Positions 8,000-16,395 of a stretch of 64,000 bases of DNA are shown here, piece by piece. The notes beneath the pieces were generated by a model. The model was not told where the DNA came from. It saw nothing but the letters and a program-made list of their open reading frames with translations, and made no database searches. The stretch comes from Mucilaginibacter ginsenosidivorax (GTDB taxonomy: Bacteria; Bacteroidota; Bacteroidia; Sphingobacteriales; Sphingobacteriaceae): assembly GCF_007971525.1 (NCBI RefSeq), contig NZ_CP042437.1, positions 7,564,001-7,628,000 on the forward strand. Reading direction: 5' to 3'. A program made the translations under genes and the position numbers. Each line of letters starts with the position of its first letter. The stretch's first letter is position 1.

Positions 8000-8413
8000 A
8001 TGGAAAAAGTATATACAGCTGTAGTAACAGCAAAAGGCGGTCGTGATGGCCATATAAAATCTGAAGACGGTGTAATAGATATGGAGCTGAAAGCTCCGAC
8101 AGCTATGGGAGGCGAAGATGGTTACCCTAACCCCGAACTACTGTTTGCCGGCGCATGGGGTGCTTGTTACCTAGGCGCGCTTGGTTCGGTAGGCATCAGG
8201 GATGGCGTAAACGTTACCCAGGCTATGGTTGATGTACATATTACTTTTAATAAGGAAGGTGTATCATCATACGCGCTATCTGCCGAGCTTCACGTGCATA
8301 TTCCGGGCATTGATTGGGATGTGGCCCAAAAACTGGCTGATGCCGCACACAAGGGTTGCCCGTATTCAAAAGCAACACGGGGTAATATTGAAGTAAAGGT
8401 GATAGCCGATTGA
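8000..8413 (+). CDS. ohr: Organic hydroperoxide resistance protein (Ohr/OsmC family)
   Basis: A small cytosolic thiol peroxidase that reduces organic hydroperoxides, working as a dimer. Both catalytic cysteines are present: the peroxidatic one in FAGAWGACYLGAL (near residue 56) and the resolving one in HKGCPYSKATRGN (near residue 120). The length (137 aa) and the YPNPELLFAGA segment match Ohr rather than OsmC or YhfA. No OhrR regulator is adjacent. The gene ends at a perfect bidirectional terminator shared with the convergent TonB receptor. Peroxide control of its promoter is likely but not visible. Confidence 0.92.
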   Translation: MEKVYTAVVTAKGGRDGHIKSEDGVIDMELKAPTAMGGEDGYPNPELLFAGAWGACYLGALGSVGIRDGVNVTQAMVDVHITFNKEGVSSYALSAELHVHIPGIDWDVAQKLADAAHKGCPYSKATRGNIEVKVIAD

Positions 8414-8431
8414 TTTGGCAGGCATTTTTTA

Positions 8432-8473
8432 AAGCAAAAAGCGGATGAGGTTGCCCTCATCCGCTTTTTGCTT
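8432..8473. terminator. Perfect bidirectional terminator
   Basis: A 19-base-pair perfect stem (8432-8450 with 8455-8473) around the loop TTGC. The A- and T-rich arm ends give a U-tract in both directions. It serves ohr and the convergent receptor gene. Confidence 0.9.
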
Positions 8474-8493
8474 ATTATATTTAAGATTGTTGC

Positions 8494-11436
8494 TTATTTA
8501 CCGGCAAGCAATCCATCAAGCGTAACCGATACATAATATAAGCCTCCGATAGTTGGGCCGCCTGCGTACTGGTAATAACGTTTGTTAAAAATATCTGTTG
8601 CGCCAACTTTAAATGTAGCATAGTAAGCCGGAACACGGTAAGTAACCTGGGCATCAAATGTGCCAATTGCAGGCACGTTGCCTGTTACCAGCGGGCTTTC
8701 CCACAAGAATGATTCCTGCCATTTGTAAACGATGTTAAAGCCTATATTTTTGGCCACTTCGCGGTTACCGAACGATACGTTGCCCGACCATTCTGGTGTG
8801 TTAAAACCGGTAACAAAAATATCGGATGTGGTTTGGGCTTTTAATTTATTAAAGCTTACGTTACCAGATACAGTATATCTTTTATAAAAATTATAGCTGA
8901 TACCTGCCGATGAACCATAGTTATGATAAATGTTCTTAGCATTGGTGTAAACGCGATACCTGCTTTGTCCCTGGCTTGCAGCATTGCTTGAGGTGCCTGT
9001 TGTAGGATCGCGGTTAATATCAAGCATGGCTAATACGGCGGCGTCTGTACCCACGGTTGTGGCATTGGGTACAAATACCTGTACCTGGCCCAAAAATCCG
9101 TCGTAACGGTTGGTGTAGGCATCAATATCAATAAACACTTTATTATCCAATACAATTCCTTTGTAGCCTACTTCATATGAAGTAATCTGCTCCGGGCGCG
9201 CAGGTGGCAAATCGGCCACTTTCAACAGGTTCCTGTTGGCCAGGGCAACCTGGTCGGTGCCGCCGGCGGCGTTAACAACCGAGTTAAAATTAGCCACCGA
9301 AGTTTGCGTATAGCTATTGCCCAAATAACCTAAACCATCGTTTATGAATGGCAAGCTGCCCACGCGTTTAACACGCCCGTTGTTTACATATGACAGTGCT
9401 TCAAATAATGAAGGGAAACGGTAACCGTTCTGGAAAGTGAACCTGAAATTATGGTTCTCATTCAGGGTGTACACTGCCGCTAAACGGGGCGTAAATTTAG
9501 GGTCGAAATAAGGGTTATAATCCCATCTAACCGATCCAAATAACTTCAATTTTTCGTCGAAAAAGGTTTTGGTTACCTGTGTAAATGCGCCATATTTTTT
9601 GTAGATCACATCTTTACCAAAGCTGCCGTCGGCCAAAGGCGTGTTCCTGTCGGCAATAGGGCGGCTAAAATCAACAAAGTTGTTACCATCCGGGGTAATG
9701 GCGTAAACACGCACATCGCCGCCAACCAACAGGTCAACTACCTTAACATGGTTTGTTAAATCCCATTGCGCTTCCGCATTATACATGTGGCTTTTTTGCA
9801 CCAGTGCCGCACCGCCTGTTACAGGCGCGTTTGGTATCAGGCTTGATTTAATATCCCAGTTATTAATGCCGATAATGGTTTTTCTTAAAGCATCAAACTC
9901 CGGCGTGCCTGGTTCTACCCTGCCCTTATCTGCAGCTGCTCTTGCGGCTTGCTCGGCAGCGGCCAGGTTTGCAGATGTCAGGCCTCCGTTTGCAGATCCG
10001 TAGGCGTTTAACGCGTTTTTAAAGGTGGTACCCCAGGCCGAGTTACTGGCATGGTTCAAATCCAGGTTGTCTGCCAGCGGTTTTACGTTGAATGAGTTGC
10101 CGGTATTCTCTATCGATTCATAAGCGCGAACCAAAAACTCTTTCCCTTTTAACTCAACTTTATGGTTTTGAACAGTTGCTCCCTGTAACGATATTTTATT
10201 ACCGCGTTGAAACACCCCGTCGAGCCTGCCATAACGGTAGGTATAAGATAGGATAGTATTAGGTGTTAATTTGTATGATAATGTACCATCCAGTTTCAGG
10301 TTGGTAACTTTGGGATCAACCAAATCAACCTCATTGTATCCTGTACGGGCAACAGTTAGGTTTGGCATTGCTTTACCATCAACCGTAAGGCCCTTTATAG
10401 ATACAGTGTTACTTCCGGCAAGTGCATCATCGCCATATTTGTTCCAGCCGTCATAAGCAGCATTGCTGGTTCCGGTTAAAGGCGGGAAGCCGGGATTTGC
10501 CGTTTTAAGGTAATAGGGATTTTGGTCGTTGCGGGTATCAGACTGCCAATCTTTACCCTGCATATAGCTAAAGTTTACTTTAAAGGCAAACTTATCGTTG
10601 AATGCTTTTGCATACCGTACAGCGGTTTCGTTAAGTGCGCTTGCACCTAACCTGTCGTTACCCACGTGGTTCACACCTTCGCGGTGATAAACGCTCAGGC
10701 CCTGGTATTTAAAAGGATCTTTGGTTATTAAATTTGATAAACCATTGATAGCGTTTGTGCCATACAACGCTGCTGCCGCGCCTGGAGTAATTTCTATACT
10801 GGCAATATCCAGCTCGGTTGGGCCAATGGCATTACCCAATGGTACACCTAAAGTTGCCGATTGCATATCAACGCCATCAACCAGCTGCATAAACCTAAAG
10901 TTGTTTGGGCTATTGAAACCACGTGTATTAGGCACTTTAAGGGTTAAACTGGTGGTGGTCATCTGTACGCCCTTTACGTTTTCCAAAGCATCGTAAAAGC
11001 TTGGGCCAGGCGACTGTTTAAGCGCGTTGATGCTCAGTTTTTCGATAGCAACCGGCGAACGTAAAAGCTTTTCTTCTTTACGCGACGCCGTTACCACCAC
11101 CTCGTTAATCAATAACGACTGGCTGCTGAGCTGAATGTTCAGCGCGCTGTTGGCATTTTTAATAAAAAACTCCTGTGGCTGGAAACCCAATGCGGTGAAA
11201 ACCAAGGTGTAAGGTAATTTTGCGCTGGTGGTTAATGAGAATTTACCGGTACTATCGGATGCGGTGCTATTGGTTGTGCCCTTTATACTTACGGTTGTGC
11301 CTATTAACGGTTGACCATGGTCGTCTTTCACAAAACCGCTAATAATGTAAGAGCCATTAAGTTGAGCATGGCTTATCGCCGGGACAAGAAGTACAAAAAG
11401 TGCTATAAGCCTAAATGAATTTATGATTGTTTTCAT
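8494..11436 (-). CDS. TonB-dependent outer-membrane receptor
   Basis: An outer-membrane barrel that imports a ligand using TonB energy. A signal peptide (MKTIINSFRLIALFVLLVPA, then ISHAQ) is followed by a carboxypeptidase-regulatory-like domain (about 28-115, ISGFVKDDHGQPLIGTTVSI), a TonB box VNEVVVTASRKEEK-like stretch near 125, and a plug with LVDGVDMQSATLG and TPGAAAALYGTNAINGL. The remaining 700 residues form the barrel, with an aromatic C-terminal strand region. It lacks SusC-specific motifs and has no SusD partner, so it is a general receptor; the ligand (metal complex, vitamin or glycan) is unknown. It appears to be a single-gene transcript. Confidence 0.9.
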   Translation of the reverse strand: MKTIINSFRLIALFVLLVPAISHAQLNGSYIISGFVKDDHGQPLIGTTVSIKGTTNSTASDSTGKFSLTTSAKLPYTLVFTALGFQPQEFFIKNANSALNIQLSSQSLLINEVVVTASRKEEKLLRSPVAIEKLSINALKQSPGPSFYDALENVKGVQMTTTSLTLKVPNTRGFNSPNNFRFMQLVDGVDMQSATLGVPLGNAIGPTELDIASIEITPGAAAALYGTNAINGLSNLITKDPFKYQGLSVYHREGVNHVGNDRLGASALNETAVRYAKAFNDKFAFKVNFSYMQGKDWQSDTRNDQNPYYLKTANPGFPPLTGTSNAAYDGWNKYGDDALAGSNTVSIKGLTVDGKAMPNLTVARTGYNEVDLVDPKVTNLKLDGTLSYKLTPNTILSYTYRYGRLDGVFQRGNKISLQGATVQNHKVELKGKEFLVRAYESIENTGNSFNVKPLADNLDLNHASNSAWGTTFKNALNAYGSANGGLTSANLAAAEQAARAAADKGRVEPGTPEFDALRKTIIGINNWDIKSSLIPNAPVTGGAALVQKSHMYNAEAQWDLTNHVKVVDLLVGGDVRVYAITPDGNNFVDFSRPIADRNTPLADGSFGKDVIYKKYGAFTQVTKTFFDEKLKLFGSVRWDYNPYFDPKFTPRLAAVYTLNENHNFRFTFQNGYRFPSLFEALSYVNNGRVKRVGSLPFINDGLGYLGNSYTQTSVANFNSVVNAAGGTDQVALANRNLLKVADLPPARPEQITSYEVGYKGIVLDNKVFIDIDAYTNRYDGFLGQVQVFVPNATTVGTDAAVLAMLDINRDPTTGTSSNAASQGQSRYRVYTNAKNIYHNYGSSAGISYNFYKRYTVSGNVSFNKLKAQTTSDIFVTGFNTPEWSGNVSFGNREVAKNIGFNIVYKWQESFLWESPLVTGNVPAIGTFDAQVTYRVPAYYATFKVGATDIFNKRYYQYAGGPTIGGLYYVSVTLDGLLAGK

Positions 11437-11743
11437 GAAAAGGATTGGTATAATTAAATATCTGTTTGTGTTTTAAGAATGTAGATAGTATTAAGATTGT
11501 GCCTATCAACAGCAACACATGACATTTAACTGCATTTTTGAATGAGCCGGAGTAATAAGAGTGTAAATATTATACATAGTCTATTGGATTAGTCGACAAA
11601 AATAGAAATTTTTTCGTCGGTGTCAAGACTCAATTCATATTTTTCGATAATATCTACCATTTTAGTGGATATATTTTCAAATAATCCCGCCCTCTTCCCT
11701 CCCAATTTTGTAATATTGGCGGCTCAACACGTACTAAATCATA
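11437..11743. promoter_or_regulatory. Divergent promoter region, receptor / proB
   Basis: AT-rich gap of 307 bases between divergent starts. CAATTTTG (11703-11710), one base off TAnnTTTG, sits about 33 bases before the proB ATG and may be its -7 box. CGACAAAAAT / ATTTTTTCGTCG near 11593-11618 forms a bulged hairpin. Nothing else is recognisable. Confidence 0.4.
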
Positions 11744-12823
11744 ATGTCTTTCAATTATCAGCGCATCATCATCAAAATTGGTTCCAATGTTTTTACCCAG
11801 GAAAACGGTCTGCCCGATCTGCAGCGTATTGAACATTTGGTTGGCCAGATAGCCGCTATTAAAAAACAAGGAAAAGAAGTGATCCTGGTATCATCCGGCG
11901 CGGTTGCTTCGGGCCGGAGCCTGATTACCATATCCGAAAAATACGATGCCATTGCAGCACGGCAGCTCTTAGCTTCTATAGGGCAGGTAAAACTTATCAA
12001 TACTTATTCGCAGTTATTTGAACGTTTTGATATCCTTTGCTCGCAGGTATTGGTCACCAAAGAGGATTTCAGGGACAGAATGCACTATTTAAACATGAAA
12101 AACTGCCTTGATTTGTTGCTGCAACACCAGGTTATACCGGTAGTGAACGAAAATGATGTGGTATCGGTTACCGAGCTGATGTTTACTGATAATGACGAGC
12201 TGGCCGGATTAATTGCATCTATGTTAAACGCACAGGCGCTAATCGTATTAACCAATGTTGATGGTATTTATAATGGCGACCCTAAGGCGCCGGGCTCGGC
12301 TGTAATTGAAGAAGTAGCAGGATCGGTAGTTGATTTTGCAGCGTTTGTTTCATCGGGCAAATCGCAATTTGGCCGCGGGGGAATGATCACCAAGTCGACC
12401 ATGTCGCAAAAAACAGCGCAACTGGGGATAGCTGTGCATATCGCCAATGGCAAGCGGGATAACATCCTGACGGATGTATTGGAGAATAGCGTTACCCATA
12501 CCCGGTTTATCCCCAATAAAACAGCATCGGGCAAAAAGAAATGGATAGCCCATTCCGAAAAATCGGCCACAGGGGCCGTGTTGGTTAATGCAGGCGCTAA
12601 AGCTGCACTCATATCCAACAAAGCAACAAGCTTATTACCTATTGGAATAGTGGAGGTATTAACTGACTTTAAAAAAGGCGACATCATCAAACTGATGGAT
12701 GAAAACCAAAAGCTGATAGGCCTGGGTATTGCCGAATACGGATCGGACAAGGCCAAAGAGCGCATCGGGCAAAAAAACCAAAAACCCCTGGTGCATTACG
12801 ATTATCTTTACTTACAAGGTTAG
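11744..12823 (+). CDS. proB: Glutamate 5-kinase
   Basis: The first step of proline synthesis: ATP-dependent phosphorylation of glutamate to gamma-glutamyl phosphate, in the cytosol. The amino-acid-kinase fold (about 1-255) shows IIIKIGSNVFT, VILVSSGAVASG, the substrate-binding NENDVVSV and FTDNDELAGLIA, and KSQFGRGGMITKS. A PUA domain occupies about 275-355. At 359 aa it has the normal two-domain length. The stop is two bases before the proA ATG, so the pair forms a coupled operon. The PUA domain is often tied to feedback control by proline. Confidence 0.96.
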   Translation: MSFNYQRIIIKIGSNVFTQENGLPDLQRIEHLVGQIAAIKKQGKEVILVSSGAVASGRSLITISEKYDAIAARQLLASIGQVKLINTYSQLFERFDILCSQVLVTKEDFRDRMHYLNMKNCLDLLLQHQVIPVVNENDVVSVTELMFTDNDELAGLIASMLNAQALIVLTNVDGIYNGDPKAPGSAVIEEVAGSVVDFAAFVSSGKSQFGRGGMITKSTMSQKTAQLGIAVHIANGKRDNILTDVLENSVTHTRFIPNKTASGKKKWIAHSEKSATGAVLVNAGAKAALISNKATSLLPIGIVEVLTDFKKGDIIKLMDENQKLIGLGIAEYGSDKAKERIGQKNQKPLVHYDYLYLQG

Positions 12824-12825
12824 CA

Positions 12826-14073
12826 ATGAGTTATAATAAATATTTCGACGATGCCCGGGCGGCTGGCCGCAAGCCTGCCCTCGCCCCTGCGCTTATTAAC
12901 CAGGTTTTATTGGATGTGGCTGCCGAAGCCATCGCCCAAACAGCCGTTATACTGGCCGAAAATCAGAAAGATCTTGACCTGATGGATCCGAAAGATCCTA
13001 AATATGACCGTCTGAAACTGACAGCAGCCCGCATTGAAGCCATCGCTGCCGATATGATCAGTGTTGCAGGCTTGGATAGCCCCTTAGGCAAGCAACTTTC
13101 AGAAGCGCAGATGCCCAATGGTCTGTCTATTTCAAAGGTGCGTGTACCATTGGGTGTTGTTGGTGTAATTTATGAAGCCAGGCCTAATGTTACTTTTGAT
13201 GTATTCGCCCTTTGCTTTAAAACCGGCAACATCAGCATTTTAAAAGGCGGCAGCGATGCCGACCATTCTAACCGGGCTATTATCAGTGTAATTCATAAAG
13301 TGTTAAATAAGCACCACATTGATACCCATGTTGCAACCCTTTTACCTGCAGAGCGCGAGGCCACAGCTGCTTTATTAAATGCTATTGGGTATGTTGATGT
13401 ACTGATACCACGCGGCAGCCAGTCGCTTATTGATTTTGTAAGGGATAACAGTAAAGTACCGGTTATTGAAACCGGGGCCGGTATTGTTCATACCTACTTT
13501 GATTTAACAGGCGATCTGGAAAAAGGTGCCGAGATTATTGCCAATGCCAAAACCCGCAGGGTAAGTGTGTGTAATGCACTTGATTGCCTGATTATTCATG
13601 CTGAAAGGCTGAGTGACCTTCCCAGGTTAAGTCACATTCTTGGAGAGAAAGAAGTTGAGTTATTTGCCGATGAACGGGCTTACGAGGAGTTAAAAAAAAC
13701 TTATCCCGGCGCTTTATTGCATAAAGCACAGCCCGAGCATTTTGGTACCGAATTTTTATCGATGAAAATGGCTATTAAAACGGTTGAAAGTTTTGAGGCC
13801 GCTCTTGAATATATTGCCATCAATAGCTCTAAACACAGCGAGGCTATTATATCCGAGGATGCCGAAAATATTGCCACTTTTTTAAATGATGTTGATGCTG
13901 CAGCAGTTTACGCTAATGCATCCACAGCCTTTACTGACGGCGCGCAATTTGGCTTGGGTGCCGAGATTGGCATCAGCACCCAAAAACTCCATGCACGGGG
14001 CCCCATGGGCCTTGAGGAGCTTACCAGTTACAAATGGATTGTTAAAGGCAACGGCCAAACCAGGAATCCTTAA
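12826..14073 (+). CDS. proA: Gamma-glutamyl phosphate reductase
   Basis: The second proline-synthesis step: NADPH-dependent reduction of gamma-glutamyl phosphate to glutamate semialdehyde, taking the unstable product directly from ProB. An aldehyde-dehydrogenase-fold protein of normal length (415 aa). Diagnostic stretches are VPLGVVGVIYEARPNVT, LKGGSDADHSN and the catalytic-cysteine region TRRVSVCNALDCL near residue 250, ending with HARGPMGLEELTSYKW. Translation is probably coupled to proB. A 92-codon gene follows nine bases later. Confidence 0.97.
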   Translation: MSYNKYFDDARAAGRKPALAPALINQVLLDVAAEAIAQTAVILAENQKDLDLMDPKDPKYDRLKLTAARIEAIAADMISVAGLDSPLGKQLSEAQMPNGLSISKVRVPLGVVGVIYEARPNVTFDVFALCFKTGNISILKGGSDADHSNRAIISVIHKVLNKHHIDTHVATLLPAEREATAALLNAIGYVDVLIPRGSQSLIDFVRDNSKVPVIETGAGIVHTYFDLTGDLEKGAEIIANAKTRRVSVCNALDCLIIHAERLSDLPRLSHILGEKEVELFADERAYEELKKTYPGALLHKAQPEHFGTEFLSMKMAIKTVESFEAALEYIAINSSKHSEAIISEDAENIATFLNDVDAAAVYANASTAFTDGAQFGLGAEIGISTQKLHARGPMGLEELTSYKWIVKGNGQTRNP

Positions 14074-14082
14074 CTACACAAA

Positions 14083-14361
14083 ATGCACCTGTATACTTTT
14101 ATAATGGATTATAAAGGCGGAACCTACATTTCGCAAGCCGAAGCCGCCGATGAACAGGAAGCAATGATACGCTGGATTGAAAATTTAGAAACCAGCGAGA
14201 TTAAAGGCTTCTCAAAATCTGATAAAAGAAAAATTATTAAACTCGGATTTTCTGATGATGATAAGGCAATCCAAATTACAGGAATGCAAAATGTCTGGTA
14301 TTTTAACGCCCGCACCAAAAAGGGATTTGCAGGTATCAATATTATAAAAACCGATAAATAA
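14083..14361 (+). CDS. Hypothetical protein downstream of proA
   Basis: A small soluble protein of 92 aa that I do not recognise. It has no signal peptide or membrane segment. The sequence is charged, with an alpha/beta look: MHLYTFIMDYKGGTYISQ, then an acidic helix AADEQEAMIRWIENL, then strands including IQITGMQNVWYFNA. A start at the internal ATG at 14104 is possible. The nine-base spacing places it in the proBA transcript, which ends at the hairpin at 14412-14448. Codon use is like its neighbours. A role in proline metabolism is possible only by position. Confidence 0.7.
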   Translation: MHLYTFIMDYKGGTYISQAEAADEQEAMIRWIENLETSEIKGFSKSDKRKIIKLGFSDDDKAIQITGMQNVWYFNARTKKGFAGINIIKTDK

Positions 14362-14411
14362 GGATAACACCGGCTTTGAATTAGTTTAAACCCAGCTAAA
14401 GTTTATTCCAC

Positions 14412-14448
14412 AAAAAAAGGTGCCCTCAAGAAGGCACCTTAATTTTTT
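14412..14448. terminator. Bidirectional terminator
   Basis: AAGGTGCC (14417-14424) pairs with GGCACCTT (14433-14440). It is flanked by A7 on the left and T6 on the right, so it can end both the proBA transcript and the small minus-strand ORF at 14469-14561. Confidence 0.8.
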
Positions 14449-14468
14449 CTCTTCTCTGCTGTCGGCTC

Positions 14469-14561
14469 TCACTTAATCAAATAGTTCGCTACGGCAATAA
14501 AGCAAATGATCATTAAGATCACTCCTTGAAGCTTTTGTTCTAACGTTAATTGGCTTATCAT
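14469..14561 (-). CDS. Candidate 30-aa single-span membrane protein
   Basis: A very short ORF starting ATG at 14561. It has a polar N-terminus (MISQLTLEQKLQG) and one hydrophobic helix (VILMIICFIAVANYLI) ending in lysine, the shape of a bacterial small membrane protein. It is followed at once by a bidirectional terminator, and its upstream side is intergenic. No Shine-Dalgarno is visible, which is common in this phylum. The function is unknown, and coding is inferred from composition and context only. Confidence 0.45.
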   Translation of the reverse strand: MISQLTLEQKLQGVILMIICFIAVANYLIK

Positions 14562-14937
14562 TTTAAATTAATTAGGGTAAAGCAAATTTATATTGTAATC
14601 TGAATGTTACAATAGGTATTTTCATTTTTACGTTTATTTTAATAAATAGTTATAAAACTTTTAGAATCGTCAACTCCACATTTATTCATTAGAAAAATAG
14701 CAACAAATGTGTTTTAACATTGAAATAGTGTTAGTGTAACACTACGTTAAACGGGCGTTTTTTAGCTATAAAAATGTTTTTTTACGCATTTATTTTGTCC
14801 ATTTAATATCGACGTAAATTTTGCATTAAAAAACAATACACCATAAGATTAAAAGCACCTGATATCATTGGCGTGTTCCGACTATTGTTATCTGACTTTT
14901 TTTCTCATTTGGTTAAATATTTATTTTCATAAACACT
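14562..14937. other. AT-rich intergenic stretch
   Basis: About 375 bases of AT-rich sequence with no convincing ORF or RNA. It probably holds promoters for the two small flanking ORFs. I see no clear TAnnTTTG box. Confidence 0.4.
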
Positions 14938-14973
14938 TGCGATAAATGTATCATTCCTGTTACATTTATCGCA
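14938..14973. promoter_or_regulatory. Perfect 13-bp inverted repeat ahead of a small ORF
   Basis: TGCGATAAATGTA (14938-14950) and TACATTTATCGCA (14961-14973) are exact reverse complements separated by ten bases, ending 19 bases before the ATG at 14993. There is no T-run on either side, so it is not a usual terminator. It is either an operator for a dimeric repressor or a hairpin in the mRNA leader that could mask the ribosome site. Confidence 0.6.
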
Positions 14974-14992
14974 GATTATAAACCAAACCAAA

Positions 14993-15094
14993 ATGCCAAA
15001 GCACATCATGATCGTATACCTTTTAGTGGCCTGTACTATTGCAGGTATACTGCTTAACTCGCGTATAAAGCAATGGCTTAACAAAAAAGGCTAA
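14993..15094 (+). CDS. Candidate 33-aa single-span membrane protein
   Basis: A short ORF, ATG at 14993, encoding a basic start (MPKHIM), one hydrophobic helix (IVYLLVACTIAGILL) and a basic tail (NSRIKQWLNKKG). The positive charges on both ends and single span resemble small regulatory or complex-stabilising membrane peptides. It is preceded by a perfect inverted repeat and followed by an intrinsic terminator at 15149-15181, so it has its own apparent transcription unit. The function is unknown. Confidence 0.5.
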   Translation: MPKHIMIVYLLVACTIAGILLNSRIKQWLNKKG

Positions 15095-15148
15095 CCTTAA
15101 ATTGGCCTGACGACTGTTGGCTAATACGCCCACATTAACCCAAAAAGC

Positions 15149-15181
15149 AAAAGCCTGTTGTTTATTCAACGGGCTTTTATG
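15149..15181 (+). terminator. Intrinsic terminator after the small ORF
   Basis: AAAAGCCTGTTG pairs with CAACGGGCTTTT (one T-G) around a six-base loop, with a T-rich 3' arm. The 260 bases from here to the next gene are AT-rich and otherwise featureless. Confidence 0.75.
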
Positions 15182-15440
15182 TTGAGAGCAATTTTCATAT
15201 TAAAAATATTTCAGCTCTTTCTATATAAATAACTTCTTTATATAAAATAAATAAAACACTTATTATCAATATAATTTAACCAATAATTAACGAAAATAAA
15301 AAGATGATTATGAATATTGCAATGGCAAATCGGGCACATTGATTGCTCAATAGCGACCCGGAAAACTGGATAAGTGTCAAGATAAGCTTACCTTGTGCTT
15401 TTTATTGTATTAACACCAAACCAAACCTCAATCGCGAGCT

Positions 15441-16124
15441 ATGATGATCATTAAAAAAATCTTTAAAATAATTTTAAGAACCGTATTGGGCATTGTAGCA
15501 TTTGTCGCGCTCTTCCTGCTGGCGGCTTTTTTACTTTCGATATGGACTGTTAAAAAACAATCCGGCACTTCGGCCGATGTGACCATATACATTCTCACCA
15601 ATGGCGACCATACCGATATTGTGGTTCCGGTAAAAAGCCAGGTAACAGATTGGAGCAAAGAGATGCCGTATCAAAACACAACAGGCCGCGATACCACGGC
15701 AAAATACCTGGCGGTAGGCTGGGGCGATAAGGGATTCTACCTCAACACCCCTACCTGGTCGCAGCTAAAGTTTAGCACGGCGTTTAGGGCTGCTTTTGCG
15801 TTAAGCACATCGGCCATTCACGCTACCTACTACCAGGCAATGCAAGAGAATAACAATTGCAAAAAGATTATGATTAGTAATGAGCAGTACAAAAGACTGA
15901 TCGCCTTTGTTAACGACAGTTTTAAAAGAGACAGCGCCGGTAATGTCATCAACATAAAAACAAATGCCAACTATGGCACAAGCGATGCTTTTTACGAGGC
16001 CAACCGCAAGTACAACATGTTTTACACCTGCAACACCTGGGCCAACAACGCCCTTAAAGCCTGCGGCCAAACCGCCTGCATGTGGACACCGTTTGACAGG
16101 GGGATATTTTATCATTATAAATAG
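15441..16124 (+). CDS. DUF2459 / TIGR02117 family membrane-anchored protein
   Basis: A protein of unknown function with an N-terminal membrane anchor (about residues 12-36, TVLGIVAFVALFLLAAFLL), the rest extracytoplasmic. It shows the DUF2459 pattern: a conserved His-Asp in TNGDHTDIVVP near residue 57, VGWGDKGFYLNTPTW, a second block SAIHATYY, and YTCNTWANNALKACGQ near the C-terminus. The conserved His, Asp and Cys-Asn residues look like a possible hydrolase site, but no activity is established. Length (227 aa) is normal for the family. An octamer repeat array begins at the last base of its stop codon. Confidence 0.82.
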   Translation: MMIIKKIFKIILRTVLGIVAFVALFLLAAFLLSIWTVKKQSGTSADVTIYILTNGDHTDIVVPVKSQVTDWSKEMPYQNTTGRDTTAKYLAVGWGDKGFYLNTPTWSQLKFSTAFRAAFALSTSAIHATYYQAMQENNNCKKIMISNEQYKRLIAFVNDSFKRDSAGNVINIKTNANYGTSDAFYEANRKYNMFYTCNTWANNALKACGQTACMWTPFDRGIFYHYK

Positions 16125-16210
16125 TTCATTGGTCATTGGTTCATTGGTTCATTGGTTCATTGGTTCATTGGTTCATTGGTTCATTGGTTCATTGGTTCAT
16201 TGGTTCATTG
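16124..16210. repeat. Octamer tandem array GTTCATTG
   Basis: Ten copies of GTTCATTG and one seven-base variant (16132-16138), starting in the stop codon of the DUF2459 gene. Reverse-complement words (AATGAACC, GTGAACC, AATAAAC) occur at 16302-16324, so a transcript could fold back over an 80-100 base loop. Confidence 0.9.
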
Positions 16211-16395
16211 GAACGCGGGCATAGCGGGCATGCCGGGTAAAAGCTTTAAACTACAATAAAAAAGTTCATCGGCCCTGTCTGGTAATCCAACAGACAAGAC
16301 TAATGAACCAGTGAACCAATAAACTAAATTATTGCCCTCGCCTGACCTAATCCCTATATCAACATAAAACACAAAAGCGTATCTTTGCGCCCATT

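Noticed and set aside
16124..16330. CRISPR array at the octamer repeats
   Set aside because: Units are eight bases with no spacers, and there are no cas genes in the window.
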